From Sclerurus mexicanus (Eukaryota; Chordata; Aves; Passeriformes; Furnariidae): DNA of 64,000 nucleotides. Location of the stretch: positions 248,001 to 312,000 of the forward strand of contig VWZF01006093.1 of assembly GCA_013396755.1 (NCBI GenBank), in the 5' to 3' direction. The position numbers and the translations under genes are program-made. Shown here in pieces: positions 1 through 13,599 of the stretch. The notes beneath the pieces were generated by a model. That model was not told the origin of the DNA. It did not search any database and was given only the letters and a program-made list of their open reading frames with translations. Within the stretch, counting starts at the first letter, position 1, and the number at the start of each line of letters is the position of its first letter.

Positions 1-597
1 AGATGGCATTAATTTTGTTCTTGTTGTCCAGTGGAAACCTCAAGGTATACAAGGTACAAGCTGGTGTACCTTTAAGCTCTTTGGAAATCTAAGTACAACC
101 AAAAACACCACGAAGACCTGAGGTAGCTTCAGTTTTTATGTGATAGCTATCAAAATACTTCACACTGATAGAGATAGGAAATCGTCCAACTGTCTCTCAG
201 GTTACTCATCTCACTGCTGTCCAAAAAAAATATTTTTTTGTGAACTAATTTCATAGCTGGTGTAAATTAACGCTGTTCAACTTGGATTAGTGAAATGGTG
301 TTGATTTAAATCAGCTACACATCTGGATGCTCATGCTTGCATTAAAACCTCATTCTTAAAGCATCTTGATGACTCCTTGATGTATTTGATCACTTTATTA
401 GAATGAAAACAAAACTGGTCAGAGCTTCTGCACACACCCATGCTCTTTCTTTTTGTCAGTTTCTGAAATGGTCAGTTTTTGTATTTCTACAGAGACCAGC
501 CCTGGTCACACAACCTGATGTGCAAAAAGGCAATGGTGTGGTGCAGCAGCTAATCCTCAGCACCAACCATGCATGGAAACACCAAACCATTTGATGT
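1..597. other. Intron 1 segment, no feature seen
   Basis: AT-rich unique-looking sequence before the first CR1 fragment. Only short open frames occur. Some of the stretch from about 490 may be a very decayed extension of the CR1 that follows, but I cannot align it with confidence. Confidence 0.5.
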
Positions 598-1118
598 CTG
601 CTTCTGTTTGTCAAGTGGTTCCATGTGTTCCCCACATGTGGAAAGATGAGCCAGCAGAGAAGACCAGCATGGCTGAACAGAGAGGTTTAACTGGAAATAA
701 GGAAGAAAATGAGAGATTTTGACCTTTGGAATAAGGGGCAGGCCACTCAGGAGCACTACAAAGGGTAGTATACAATGAGTATCTGTAGAGAGCAAATTAG
801 AAGGGCCAAAGCCAAACTAGAACTTAATCTGACTACTGCTGTAAAAAACAAAAAATATTTCTATAAATACATCCATTATTGGGTGTGAAGTAAAACATAG
901 TCAGAAAGGGTGAGAAAAAAGCTGAGGTACTTTTGTGCCTTCTTTGCCTCAGACAAGTCCTTGGGAAGTCGTTGAGTCTCCATCTCTGGAGGTACTTTAA
1001 AAATGTAGATGTGGTGCTTAGGGACGTGGTTTAGTGGTGGACTTGACAGTGCTGGGTTAATGGTTGAACTTGATCTTAAAGATCGTTTCCAACCTAAATG
1101 ATATTATGATTCTATTAC
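598..1118 (+). mobile_element. CR1 LINE fragment with internal deletion
   Basis: The first part (about 598-955) reads as CR1 ORF2 sequence between the endonuclease and reverse-transcriptase domains. In one frame it gives the recognisable stretch IRRAKAKLELNLTTAVKN followed by a KYFYKYI-like run, and it ends near the phrase that gives AFFAS in intact copies. From about 960 it jumps to the CR1 3' end: a 'gtctccatctctggagg' block, then the GTGGTTTAGTGGTGGACTTG block, then 'tccaacctaaatgatattatgattctatt'. The reverse-transcriptase domain is missing, so the copy is dead. The left limit is approximate. Confidence 0.85.
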
Positions 1119-3939
1119 TAGGAATAAAAGACATGAGTTTGTCGCAAAATGTTTACAAAATAAGATCATTTTCAAAGGGATTTGTCTCTACACAGAGTTT
1201 TGGACCAAATTTCTCAACAATCTTCTTGTTTTGTTGAGACATATTCTTTATCACAAAGTACCATTCATTGAGTGAATCTGATGTTACCACATATTTGCTT
1301 AAATGTACATTGTATAAATTTTCAGACATATCAAGGAAAGCAGTGCATTTTTATATATTGCTATTGTGTGCATATTTCCAAAATTAGCACACTTACTATT
1401 CTGTGTACAGTTTTAGCTGACTCTTCATATGTGTCCACATGTCTTCTACTGAAGGTCTTAGAAAAGCTGTGTTCATATAAATATTTAGAATAGCACACTT
1501 GGGTTTTATTTACAATTTTGTTCAGATGTCTTCTAGTTTAGAAGTTCTAGCTTGTTAGGTCAAGTCACTGTTATCTACGATACATAGCATGTAAAGGAAT
1601 GAACTATTAAAACACATAAGAGCAAGCAAATTTGGTAAAAATGTAAGGAACATCAACAGTGAAGACCTTGCTGAACTGTTGAGTAGAAAACATCAAGTTT
1701 TTGGTAGGAAGAAGGAATTACAAGAAAATTCCAAGGAACAATATTATTATATCTGAAAAATTGCAAATTACTTTTCAACTAGAGACAAATGCTCCTTGCA
1801 ATAGAAAGAGCAGCTTTCATGTAGGCTTGTGGGATAATCTATATTTTTAGATCTTTCTTTATGTTATCAGGGCTATGGAATGTTAATACTAATTTGATTT
1901 TTATTAATTTCACTCAGTGACATAAGATATTCTCTCTTTCTTGTTATGCTTGCTGGAGTACCCGTTGCCTTTGCTTATGTTTCTGTTTATGCTGACTGTA
2001 GATTAGTACAGCAACTCTGAGTTAAACAAAATGTAACTAGAAGCAGAACAGGCATTGTTTTCTTTTGCATATGTACACATAATTTTGAACATATGGTTCC
2101 AAGCATATTCTCAACATAAATTGTCACCAACTTCAACGCATGTTAATTTTTAATTTTTTTTTTTTGTACTTTTATGTTTTGCATTTGTTTCCCAAGAGAT
2201 TCATAGCCAGCTGCAAGGCCTCTTCTTTGGGCAACACCCTAAAGCACTTCAAAGAAGGCAGCTAGAAAACTCCACTAATGAAGGCATACAAAGATAATTA
2301 AGTTCCCTGGTACAAAGCACTATGATGGGAAGTGAACCTGGGAGTGGTGAATACAGTTTGAATTAGCAATCGCTGCTAGCACAGGAGATTTTGAGAGGTA
2401 TTACAGATCAGCTTTCATCTGGAGGTAGTCTAACTTCTGGTGATGCCATCTTTTCTTTCAGATACCATACTAGTAAGAGCTCAAAAATTTATATTTACTC
2501 TTATTTTAACATATCATCCAAAAAAAAATTGTCAGCCTTTTGTATCCTTTTAGCACGAGAGTACCTTTTACATATATATAATCTTTTCCACCTTCTAGTT
2601 ATGACCCAGAAATATCTAAATTGTGTTAGTTGAGCATACTGTACTGAAGAATACAATGCAAAAAGGATTATGTCCCATCTAGGAATTCACAAGTGCTATG
2701 TAAGAAGGATATTGAATGAAACTGAAAACATCTGCAATTTTGAAAGACTTAATATATTGTTGGAAGAATCATTTTATCACATTTTGTTTAGTATTTACTG
2801 TCACAGAATATACTTATACTGACTTCAGAAACAATATTAGTTAATTGCATTCCAAATGTGAAAGGAAATCTCTCTTCAGCACAGGATGATTTGGTTGGAA
2901 GTTGTTATGATGTTAAAGTAATTAGAAATAATATGGCAGAATCTGCTGTTTAACTATCATTTTAGAAAATATGTAATTTATTTTTTTTAACCTAGGGCTA
3001 GTGAAAATTGAGACATTTATGTGACAATTTGTATGTATTCACCTTACGAATACTAGCCTCTCTTGCTTTGAGGTCAAAGTATAGCTCTTGGTAACAAAAT
3101 TTTACTTCAACATAGCTTTCTTTTGTCATTACATTCTCAGTCTATCAGATTTGGTGGAATTAACAGAGTGATTTCACTTTTGAACTTCCTATTCTATCTA
3201 TCAAGACGTTATATAGCAGTTACAAACACCTCTGCTGAATACCCTAAAAATTGGAAGGTGAATAGGAAACTAGACTTTAAAGATAGGAAGGGAGGTCATT
3301 TAATAGAGAAAAATCTTACTTTTCTTTTTCTTTTTTTTCTTTTTCTAAGTGAAATAAGCTTGTCACTTTTAGTTTGTTGTCAGTTTATTTCTCTGCAGTT
3401 TCAGTCATCAAATTAGCAATTTCTGCACTTGTTTATGTAATCTGAGAGTAGATGCCCAGAATTGTACAGACTCCTGTCTCCTTTTTTTTTAAAACAAAAA
3501 CAAGAACAACTTCAACTAATAAAGATGACTTTTGGTGGGAGGAACTTCCATTTCTAGATGCTAAGTAGCCATTTGCCTCCACAAACTCCATATAAAAATA
3601 TTTATGAAAAACCGCAGCAAAAGTTTATTCATTTCTAGGGCCATAGAGGGATTACCTTTAACTTTCAACCTTTTCATCACCACCCAGTTGCCTTGTTTCT
3701 TTCTTTTTTTCTTTTAATTTATAAGAAATTGTCATTCTATGACCTATTCACGTCTCTGTTGTTTATAGCATCATTTAATTTCCTCATCAATATGTTTTTG
3801 CTTTAGTTGTTTGTTGTAGGTAACTTCCCAGTTCTCACTCTATTATTCAGGTAGTTCCAAGAATTTTCCAAGATTTTAAAATCAGGTTTCTGTTTTATCA
3901 GGAGCTATTATTCCCAGTTATCTGTGAAAGGAAATGCAA
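1119..3939. other. Intron 1 segment, AT-rich, no gene seen
   Basis: No exon-like or repeat-like block recognised. It contains a T12 run near 2154-2165 and several pyrimidine runs (for example 3319-3345). Short open frames are at chance level. Confidence 0.6.
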
Positions 3940-4275
3940 TCCTGGCTCAGAAACAGCCTGTTTGATGAGCTGGCTTTGTGCCGCAGGTCTTGGATTCCCT
4001 GAAATCCCAGGGTGCAGAGGAACTGGAGTGCCTAGAAGTCAAAGCTGACCCAGAAACCTTGGCACTTGGATGCTGTGGCTCCCATGAGCTTCGAAACTCC
4101 TGGCTTTCTGGCTGTCCAGGATGAAACTCAGCCAAGAGCTTGCTAACCTTGGAGGACCTGAGAGTCTGGACCTTTGCAGCTGGCAATCCCAGGACTTTCT
4201 GGGTCACAGGTTCCTGAGAATCTGTTCAGTGGCTCTTTGCAGAACAGGAAGCCTGGAGATGTCTTTGTATTGGGC
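3940..4275. repeat. GC-richer, unidentified repeat-like block
   Basis: This block is clearly richer in G and C than its surroundings. It contains inexact inverted segments: 'ctgacccagaaac' near 4044 and 'ctttctgggtcaca' near 4194 are near-complementary. It looks like an old interspersed element (a DNA transposon derivative or LTR fragment), but I cannot name a family. Open frames of 86 codons occur on both strands and overlap here; I regard them as chance. Confidence 0.3.
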
Positions 4276-5697
4276 CACACAGGAACCTGATAGTGAAGGT
4301 GACAAACCGTGCCTAGAAAGTAGATTTCTATTGCAATTTTTGTATTTGAACTCCTTTGGTGAAATATTCTTACAACAGTAATTTTGAATTCTTAAAAGGG
4401 GAAACAGTTTTGGAGCCGTATGAAACTTGTTAGCTTGAAGGGCCTCTGTTTCTTAATGCTTTGCTCTTGGAAACACTGATATGTGGAAGAAAAGCATTTG
4501 AGGCATCTTGCAATGGCTCCAGAATTGATTTCAAATCTTGCTCCAGATTTGACATAGAGAGAAAGGCATGTCCTTGATTATTATCAACCTCAAGGTTATT
4601 TCACATAAGGGTATATGCAGATGTGTGTATAGCACATGTTTATGTTGGAAATCCACAATAATCATAATTCCTCTTCCCTTAAAATCAGATAGAGCTTGGC
4701 AACTCATTTCAGTTAAAATAAATTAGATGTTCATTCAGAAATAAGCCGACTCTTTTGCTATGTTAAGCTTCTGTCTTTTCATCATGGTTATGAGTCCTGT
4801 TGTTTTCAAATACTGGAATGGGATTTGTGTAATTTATGGTCATAAACTAAAATGGAAAAGAATTCCAGAAAAAGAATGGCAAGGTTGTCCAGTAATATGG
4901 ATACTTACTGGTTTTGGTTAATTATTGTTTTTCCTAAGGGACTGAAATACATCTTTAGTCTCTGGCTACAGATGCAGAATATTACACTTCCTTTGCACTT
5001 TGGATTACCAGAACATTGAGTGGGTTAAAGTCACTTTTAGTGACAAGATCAGAGTTCAAGATCACTTTGGATTAGCCTCCAAACATTCAGTAATTACTGT
5101 ATCTTAATATTTCAGTACTTATTTGTTAAGAACTATATTAGCTTCTTTACTATACAAAATCTGGGCTAAGAATCCCACAGGAAAAACACTTTGTTTTTAC
5201 AATTTCCAATACTTTCTGATGAGGAGCCACAAACCTTGTGAAACAATCTTTCTCTCAGACTTTGCTGTTGCTTTACCAGGCTCTGAATTTTCTGGACTAT
5301 CCAGTGCATGTTCTAATATGAGAGTCAAAAAAGGCTAGATATTGTCCTGCTTAGTCCAGTCTGTTTGGACTCCTGAGTCTTCTGATCAGCCAGGCAGTGA
5401 TTGTCTAAACCTGCATGTCCTGAATTCCTGTTGCTGTGCTAGCACACAGAGGTCTCCCAATAAGTTTTGGCACTGCCACCAATTACTTAGGAAGAATTCA
5501 GTCATCATCCCACTCTGCTGCTTGCTTTCCCACTTCTGAATTGAGACTGAAGTCACAGCCTTGACTCTCAAGCCTCTTCTGTGAAGTAGGTAGAGCTCCT
5601 GGAGAGGAATTCTGTATGACCAGAGGGGACTACTCTTTAAAAGCATCACCTGCTGCAGTGGGACAGGGCTCTGATAGACGCTTTGTTTAATTATGTC

Positions 5698-5742
5698 AAT
5701 TAATAAACCTTGTTTATAAATATTAATTAATAAACCTTGTTA
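5698..5742. repeat. Short direct repeat, 17 bp at a 27-bp offset
   Basis: The sequence aattaataaaccttgtt occurs at 5698 and again at 5725 without a mismatch. It is an AT-rich local duplication. Confidence 0.8.
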
Positions 5743-8441
5743 ACTGAACTAATGTTTTTGGATAAGACAGTGCAGTGGAAAAAAGTCTTGGAAACAAAGG
5801 TTTAGAATCCCAAATTTTATTTTCAAACATATGCCATGGTTTAGGAATGGTATTCTTTGATTTAGTACTCCCACTATAACCATGTGCTGCTCACCCCTCC
5901 TTGTCCCTCTCCCTTTTCTCTGGAGAGTGGAATTGGAGGTACAAAAGGCAAAGATCACAGGCTGAGATAAGAAAAATTTACTAGAAACAACAATGAGATA
6001 AGAAAACAAACAGTAACAGCAACAATACTAATGACAGAGGGTACAAGAAAAGGAATGATTTGCATGGAAACCACCTTGACAATAAACAATAGTGGATGGC
6101 TCCCTCTGCCACCTTTACTTGCAGGCTGGAATGGACTGGGACTTCTCCCCAAAAAGAGAATCCAGACTCCCTTCCCTCTGCCTTGGGTAATGGTGTGAGG
6201 CAGAGTAGAACAACTTCCATTTCCTAGCCATGTCAGCTCCTGGCTACTGCAAAAATATAACCCTTTCCTGGCTGGAACCAGGACAGCATTTTATTAAAGT
6301 TCAGTGAGCAGGGAAACGGGTAAAAATGCTGTGAGCCACAGAAACCAATTCAAAACCCCTACCTAGTACTTTAGAACAGAGGTAGAGTGGGAAAAAATTA
6401 GTGATAAGGTTGAGTTTCTATTGTAATTATTTCAGTTGTCAAAACAAGCAATAGAATCAATTTTGGAATACCAAGAATGGAAATATATTTGCTGCTCAAT
6501 AGAAACCTCCAGCACTGAATGCCACAGGATGCAAATACTAAGATGAATATGGAAAGGAAATATCAAAACAAGGCTTTTTGCAGAAGAGAGGATATTATAA
6601 ATAGTCAAATGAAGTGTCTCAGATAAAACAGAAATTATTATATTTATTACATTACTTTTTTTCCTCAGCCAAGATTCTGTTCAGTAACATTAAATTTTAA
6701 CGGTAAGAATATGCTTAAAACTCTGGACATAATGTGCCTCTGGACATTAGTTAGCTTTAAAATCACTCATGATTATAGGACATTTTAAACTACAGATTAA
6801 CATATAGGGCATATTTAGTGAAAGCAACAACTAAACCTACATTGATTTCAAGGGATCCAGGATTGCATGCAAGAGTAAAAGGAAGGACTAGTGACAAAAT
6901 TAAGGTCCTCCTCCATTTAAACTGGTTCTTAATGTTCTGACTGGACTTCTCTTTAATAGGAAACTACATTCTTCTAATTAATAAAAAATATTCCTAAATG
7001 AACATAACATCTCATATCTCACCATTTACTGAAAAAACTCATCTACTAACTTTGTAATCTTTCTAATGATTTAAAAAGACCTATTTAAGAAGCTTACTCA
7101 GTCTGACCTCTATGCTATAAGGTGTGACATAGAAGATCACCAAATAGTCTCCTGCTGAGAAGGTACTTGTGGTCTCATACTGCATGTTAGAGTGTTGTAT
7201 TCATTGGGCCAATTTATACAGATCAAAAAGGTGTCAACAAGGCTTTGGCATATAATAGAATACAAAAAGCCTTAGCTTTTCAAGAATATTTCCATACATC
7301 GTTTTTAAAGAGAATGTATTTTGTCTCCTAATACCAAGTATGTAAAGGCACACCTTTTCAACTCATAATTCAAACTATGTAAACACCACAAAGGAGTGAA
7401 ACATATTTCTGTATTGTACTATTTCCTGATAAACAATAAGTACTGTGTATAAAGTGCTAGAACACAGGCTCAGACTCTGAGTTCAAACATTACTCTCAAG
7501 GCTACGTCTTTATTCCTTCACTGCTTAGGGTGCAGATGCCTAAGTGTTTTACTAGATATGAATAGAAATTAATAGCTTGCTTCATGTTTAAGTAGCTAAT
7601 TGGGTAGAGAAGAAAAAAACAAAGTACTGAGTTGAAAACAAAAAAAGGAAATAGCAGGCAGCATCAAGTAAATACTTGAAAAAATTATTAATGGTACCAC
7701 TTCTGTAATAATTTTTTTATAACTGTTGATTTGTTCTTCCTTATAAAAATATTATTTTATTCAATTCATATCTCACTTAGGCCTGCTTTATAGAACATAT
7801 AATCAGTAAAAGTTATACAAACAAAATAACAATCCAAATATTCCCGAGAGTTTACTTTGTGCTGAAAGTCTACATGAATAGATGTCAAACTATTAGATTA
7901 TCATTAAATGTATTTTAGAAAAGTTTACAGTTTCAGAGGACCTGGCTAGGAATTCTTTGCATTATTGACAAAGTTTGTGTTCTGCTTTCTGTCAGTTGAA
8001 ATAAACAGCTAAAAAATTGTGTTTCTCTGCAGCTGTTTTCTGCATTGTGTTAAGAAACATTAAAGGGTGAACATTAATTTGAGGTGATTCCTTTATAAAC
8101 TTTGGTCAGTAAGTCACCAAAGTCTGATAGTTAAATCTGATGTTTCTATTCTGATAATATTAGTAAAAAAGAAATCTCTATAATTTTCATATCACAATGA
8201 TTCAAAGGGGAATTGAGATTATTTAATACATATGACACATGAGCAACTAAGTCAGATAAGGACATGAGTAAGCATGAAAAATAGATATGACTAAGACTTG
8301 CATACATTTTAAGAAGACTGTCTTTACTGTATTATGTGTTTTGAAACTGAAAAATACTCAGTAATATTTCATTATTTAGGGTCCAAATATTTGTTCATAT
8401 GTAGTCTGGTTTGGATATGTGTACAAACATACTTAAGCATT

Positions 8442-8563
8442 CATGCACATATATATGTGTATGTCTTCTGTGTTTCAATTTGTTCTCTCTACAGATAAAA
8501 AGATATATTCATGTGAAGTTAAAAGGAAACAAATACATATATATATATATATATATACACACA
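8442..8563. repeat. Alternating purine-pyrimidine and (TA)n tracts
   Basis: A 23-base alternating tract (8442-8464) contains the perfect palindrome cacatatatatgtg. About 70 bases later a (TA)n run (about 8536-8557) passes into a short CA run. Polymorphic microsatellite behaviour is likely. Confidence 0.8.
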
Positions 8564-11500
8564 GTTCATACAAATATATTTCCTTTCAACTTCACAAGAT
8601 GCACAAGTCACTACACCACTTTGGACTACCTCCCTGAATGACTTCTTAACTATCTAATATTTTTCTACTGTGGATATAGTCTGGCCATTCTCTCTCAGGC
8701 AAAGTTCCTACTGAAATCAGGAGTGGAGTCTGAGCAAGAGTTTTAGGTTTAAGCTTTTTATTGAGAAATAGCCGTCAATAGTCCCCATTTCAAAGAAAGT
8801 CTATGCTCTGACAGAATTATATCCTGATTATATATTTTTTAAACATACACTTAAAAATAATTTATGAGCACAAGTTTTAGAATTATTATCTGGAAGCTCA
8901 GAACAGATGCAGTTTGACAATAATGTGGCTGGAGAAATGCTTCCCATCTACTGATGCTCGGGGTTATATTGAATTTGCTTCCTGGAGCAGGAATGTGAGG
9001 CAGTGCAATGGCTTTCATATGTTTATAAATGGTGCATGAAAAGCATCACCGTTCAGCATTCTTGGGGTAAGTAAGACCCACAGGTTGTATACTCAGCATG
9101 GATTTTTCCTGTCATGAGAGAGGATAAGATCATCAGGTCCATTAGGTCAGAGGTTGAATAGGAAAGGCAAGAGACCATGCAAGAGTTCCCACCACTATGC
9201 CCGACTTGTAAATAAATAGAAGACTTCAGTCTCCACCACTATCAAGTCTTCTCTTTTCACAAACACTTAATTCAGCAGCACAAATAGGCCTTCTTTATTT
9301 CTTGTCCCCTTCAAAGATAAAAAGACACCTACAGATCTTATTCTGTTTGTCCAGGCCTGTCTGACTTTCTTTACCATTTGTGATGATTGATTGCTTCTGT
9401 GTTTCATCAATTAAAAATGTTTTAGAGTACAAAGTCTTCAGCATGTTTAATAGAGTCTGGTTAAGTAAACATCCTTCACCAAAGCAGCACAAGTAGAGCT
9501 TAAAATAAATACTGCTACTGTGCCAAGTTCATAATTGCTTGCACATTTAGCACTTTACCATATCCTAAGCATAGCCATAAAAAAAAAGAAAAAGCTTTGT
9601 CTACTTACTCTAGTTGTCATGAAACTGTAGCCATTTAAATACTGCAGGGTAGTCACATTTTTTAAATACCTGATTTTCTAGTTTATATCATATACAGAAT
9701 TTGTTTCAAAGAACCAAGAGCTAAGCCTGAAGATGAGCAGTGGTTAGGTTTAGTCAACAAACTAGCTCTGTAAGTGCTTTCATAATAATTTCTTGCTTCC
9801 AACAGGATACATTTTGAAGGATACAGCATGAAAGGATCCCATGCATCTGTCAGTCCTTTATTGGAAAGGCAGACTTTAATCTGTTACTTTTATTGCAAGA
9901 TAGATAAAATTTATTGTAGTTAAGTGAAAGACACCTGTTACACTCAAGATAACTGACCTTAAAAACCAGCTTATGTGAACTAATTTATGCACTAAAATAA
10001 AAAATATCAAAATTGTAAAATTTGCATAAATGCAATTTCTTCCAAATTTAAGGCATTTTAAACTGCTCAAATGATGTATAAAATCCTTACAATATATTTA
10101 GTATCAAGCCAAATACGTAGGCAATTTAATTTCTGTAAAAGAAATAAATAATAAGCTTTGAAACATAATAAGGAAACAGGACATAAAGCTGATTAGTGAT
10201 AATTAATAAGTGTTAGAAAAAACAATAGTGTATAGAATATCAAGAATTACAGATTCTCTTTTCTTGTAACTGCTGACTCTAAGAAGGAGTGCTGGTCAAG
10301 ATTCTGAAAAGCCATTAATGTTTGTTGTATGTATCCGCTGCTGCTACGATTAATTCAGGCATTTTAAGGAGAACAGGTTTCCAGAGCAGAGGTACTCAGC
10401 TTTTTCAGATAATCAAGCCTTAAATAGGTAAGATATGCTCAGACAGACTTTGCATGAGCCTCTACAGGAATCCGAAGTAAATTTACTACTGATCATGGAG
10501 TGACTCTTACATATGTAGTCTTGAAATGTGGTCTGTAGATCATATCCTCTATAACTTAACTTTTCTAGGGTGTGTAAAACAAGCTGGATTATATTTTATG
10601 TACCCATGGTATCTAGTTAAGTTACATTAGGTCCAAAACTCTAGGTTTGTCTACCCCTAAACCTCAAGGAAATTTGGACTTGGAAGTAGGCATATGTAAA
10701 TGAAATGGCTGTTGTAACATGCTTCTGGAATATCTGCCTGGATGCTCCAACACTTATCCTTCACCTATGCCTAACTTTTTTTCCCCTAAAAATTTCTCAT
10801 GTACTGTCTTCTCTATCTATCACTGCTGAAAACTTTATTTGCAATCTCTTTGTCTAGAGTGAAGATATATATTTTTATACAATTGTTGAGAAATGTGATA
10901 AAGAGTACGAGGAAGTTCAGAAGAAAAGACAGTTGAAATGACCCATTCTAAACTTAGCTTGGGCTTAACTTCCAGTCTTTCTCTCTACAGCCTGTTCTAC
11001 CTTCCATGTCTCTCTCACTTGCCCTCCACCACTCCTTTGGGCCCATGAATTTTGAGCATGTTCTTATTCTTAATAAATGCTTTACACTGGAATTCAAAAC
11101 ACAAGATAGTTTTATGTGTATGATTGACAAATCAAGTATTAAAAATACAGATTATTGTAAGACTTTCTACAGGTTATACTTGTGTCATATTTGACCACGC
11201 TATTGGCAAGCAGAGTATTCTTGTTTGAATTCCAAACAATAAGATTTCAATATTAGGAGATTTGTTAAGCATTCACTAAACTTGAAACTAGGTCAGGAAA
11301 AGTTTTCATATTTCATGCGCCTGTATGCTTTGGTTGAAATAATGTCACAATTGTTCCGGGGAATTCTTAAAATTTATATTGCATAAGCAAAAGGAAGTTC
11401 TGCAATGTTAAGAAAAAATGAGCTTTTTAATTGACTATTTCAATTAAAAAACACATTAAATGTTGCAATTTCATAGTTGTGCAATGACACAGTTCATTTG

Positions 11501-11920
11501 CTTGTGGACAACACAGCAATATAACTACTCCAAAAATGAGTATCTCAACACCAATAGTATCTCAACTATTCACCCAACAGGAGAAACTGAACCATTAGAG
11601 AAAGGAAACTAACAGATTTGCATCACTTAACAATTCAGTTAATCAACTTTGATAAAAGATTAAAAAGTATATTTAATTACATGCTGATTATAGTTCAAGA
11701 ACATGAGAATGAATATCTGATCAAGAAGGGAAGATTTTTGAAGAAAATACTATCCTTCTGCCAAGGGGACTGAAGTGTTTTGTTTTACTTTTAAGGACTG
11801 TGGAGACAAAAGGTTATCCAACTTAAGACAGCAGTCTTTTAGTCTGGATATTTACCTGATAGGGACCCAAGTACTGATTTTTGGGATACTCATTCCTTCT
11901 TTCTCTCTGTATTTTTTTTA

Positions 11921-11936
11921 ATTATTATTATTATTA
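11921..11936. repeat. (ATT)5 microsatellite
   Basis: Five ATT units in a row directly after a T-rich run. Confidence 0.8.
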
Positions 11937-11970
11937 GCTTGCTTTTATCTCTTATCTCCTTTCACTCCAA

Positions 11971-12022
11971 AACATATCTGAGTATATGTTGTAGAAAACA
12001 TATGTGAGTATATGTTGTAGAA
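11971..12022. repeat. 26-bp tandem duplication, two copies
   Basis: Two adjacent 26-base copies containing gagtatatgttgtagaa differ by a single base (C or G after acatat). The near identity points to a fairly recent slippage or duplication event. Confidence 0.85.
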
Positions 12023-12167
12023 CATTAAATAGGCACCTAGAGATGTATTAGAAATTGTACCATAATGTATTTATCTAAAATGGAGCATGTGTCTAAACTA
12101 GAAGCAGGGAAAATGATGATTATAACATTGAAGACATCTCAGGAGAACTGAAAATCTTGAATTCAAA

Positions 12168-12211
12168 AGTAGATTAGCGTTTCAATTAGCAGTAGATAAG
12201 TGTTTCAATTA
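12168..12211. repeat. Tandem duplication of about 23 bp
   Basis: The block agtagatta...gtttcaatta is repeated at a 23-base offset with a few changes. It lies about 150 bp downstream of the 26-bp duplication. Confidence 0.7.
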
Positions 12212-12229
12212 CTGTTAGTCTTTTTTCTA

Positions 12230-12700
12230 CCATGGATCTGCTTGAAGACCACTGCTCTAGTCTGTTAATGGCTTTCTTGTATTGGAGAACCTAAACTGGG
12301 ATGCAGGGCTCCAGATATGGTGTCATGATTTCCAAATAGTTCAGGGTCATTTGCAGTAAAGTGCCGATCAGGGAGGGAGCCTCTCAGCATGCAGACTATG
12401 ATCCTTTAATGTGCTTGTGGCTGGCCTTCCTTGCTGTGAGGACACCCTCTCATGCAGCTCCACTGGGATCTCCAGGGTCTCCTCTGCAGAGGGCTCCACA
12501 GCCAGCTGGCCCCCACTCTGCACTAACGCACTGGGCCATCCCCTCAGAGTGGATGAGTTTGCACCCACCGAGGTGGAACTTTGTTATGTTTCAGTCAGCC
12601 CATTCCTCTGAGCTGTTGGGGTCACTGAACAGCAGCCCTGCCCTCTCACACATCAACTGCTCCCTGAAGTTTGGGGTCACCTGAATATTGGCTAACTGAA
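12230..12700 (-). mobile_element. CR1 LINE fragment, antisense
   Basis: Read on the minus strand this resembles the late reverse-transcriptase and C-terminal part of CR1 ORF2. The complement of 12250-12330 corresponds to the 'tacaagaaagacatggacctgctgga' region of CR1. The stretch from 12415 (ggccttccttgctgtgagg) to about 12515 (ctctgcagagggctccacagccag) corresponds to the familiar antisense CR1 block. It is old and diverged, with no intact frame; limits are approximate. The 107-codon + frame here is only a shadow of the repeat. Confidence 0.7.
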
Positions 12701-13599
12701 GTGTTTGAATGTTGAGAGTTAGGTATTTTGCAAATATTCAGCTTTAGGAAACAGTAGGCTGAACACCAACTATCTACAGAATGCCGACGACACTATTTTG
12801 CTTCATTCGAAATGTTCCTTAAGGTTTGATAAAAGTTCTTGGTCAAAATCCTCCATGTCTTAAATCACTTCAGTCCCTAATTCTGAAAATCCAACACTTC
12901 GTGAAACAAAATCCAAACTCAGTGTACTGTTTTATTTGTATGTCCAAAGACCTAATGCATTAAAATCATGGGACTGAGGGAAAATGAGGACTTTTTTTTC
13001 AGCCAAACTGCTAGCAGTCAGGGTATCTGGGGAGATATGAATACAGCTTTCAAAAGGTGTCAGGCCAGAACTTGTGTGACCTGCCATTTGGGGTCTTCCT
13101 CAGTGCCAGGGTTACTTTTAGGTACAAAATGTGACAAATTATGATGGAGCAGGGTGAGGAAAATCTGCCTTAAAAAAACCTTTTACAGCTAAAGTCATTG
13201 AGTTAACGGCTGAAGGGCACTTACAGATTTGTTTTAATTGTCCACAGATAATTGCACATGTACAGTTGCTACTGTGTTGTACTTTTATTAGGGATTTATT
13301 CCGTGGTGAAGAAAATATCTAGAACTTTTAGTGAATTTTACATTAAAAAGCTATTAAGAAAAAAAAAATGTGCACTTAGAAATGAATTCTATAATCATTT
13401 AATCTCTTCTGTGAGCAGAAAAAATGGTACTTTCTGTCCTTTACAGATGACTTTGTGTTACAATGGATGACCCAACTTTTTCAATGAGTTTAAAAAGTGC
13501 TGCTTTTCTACCTGCCTAAATGACACAAAGGCATGCATTCTCCTCTGAGAAGGAGCAGAGTTGTCCTCCTGACACTCTTGCTCAGAAAGAACAGCATCG
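12701..13599. other. Intron 1 segment, no feature seen
   Basis: Unique-looking AT-rich sequence with no recognisable repeat or exon. Confidence 0.6.

Larger units (their letters stand above)
4276..12229. other. Intron 1 segment, AT-rich, simple repeats only
   Basis: I see no gene. It holds a short direct repeat (5698-5742), alternating AT-rich tracts near 8442-8563, an (ATT)5 run at 11921-11936 and two small tandem duplications near 12.0 and 12.2 kb, listed separately. All open frames are short. Confidence 0.6.

Noticed and set aside
12361..12684. 107-codon + frame
   Set aside because: It lies on the opposite strand to an antisense CR1 fragment and is explained by the repeat.
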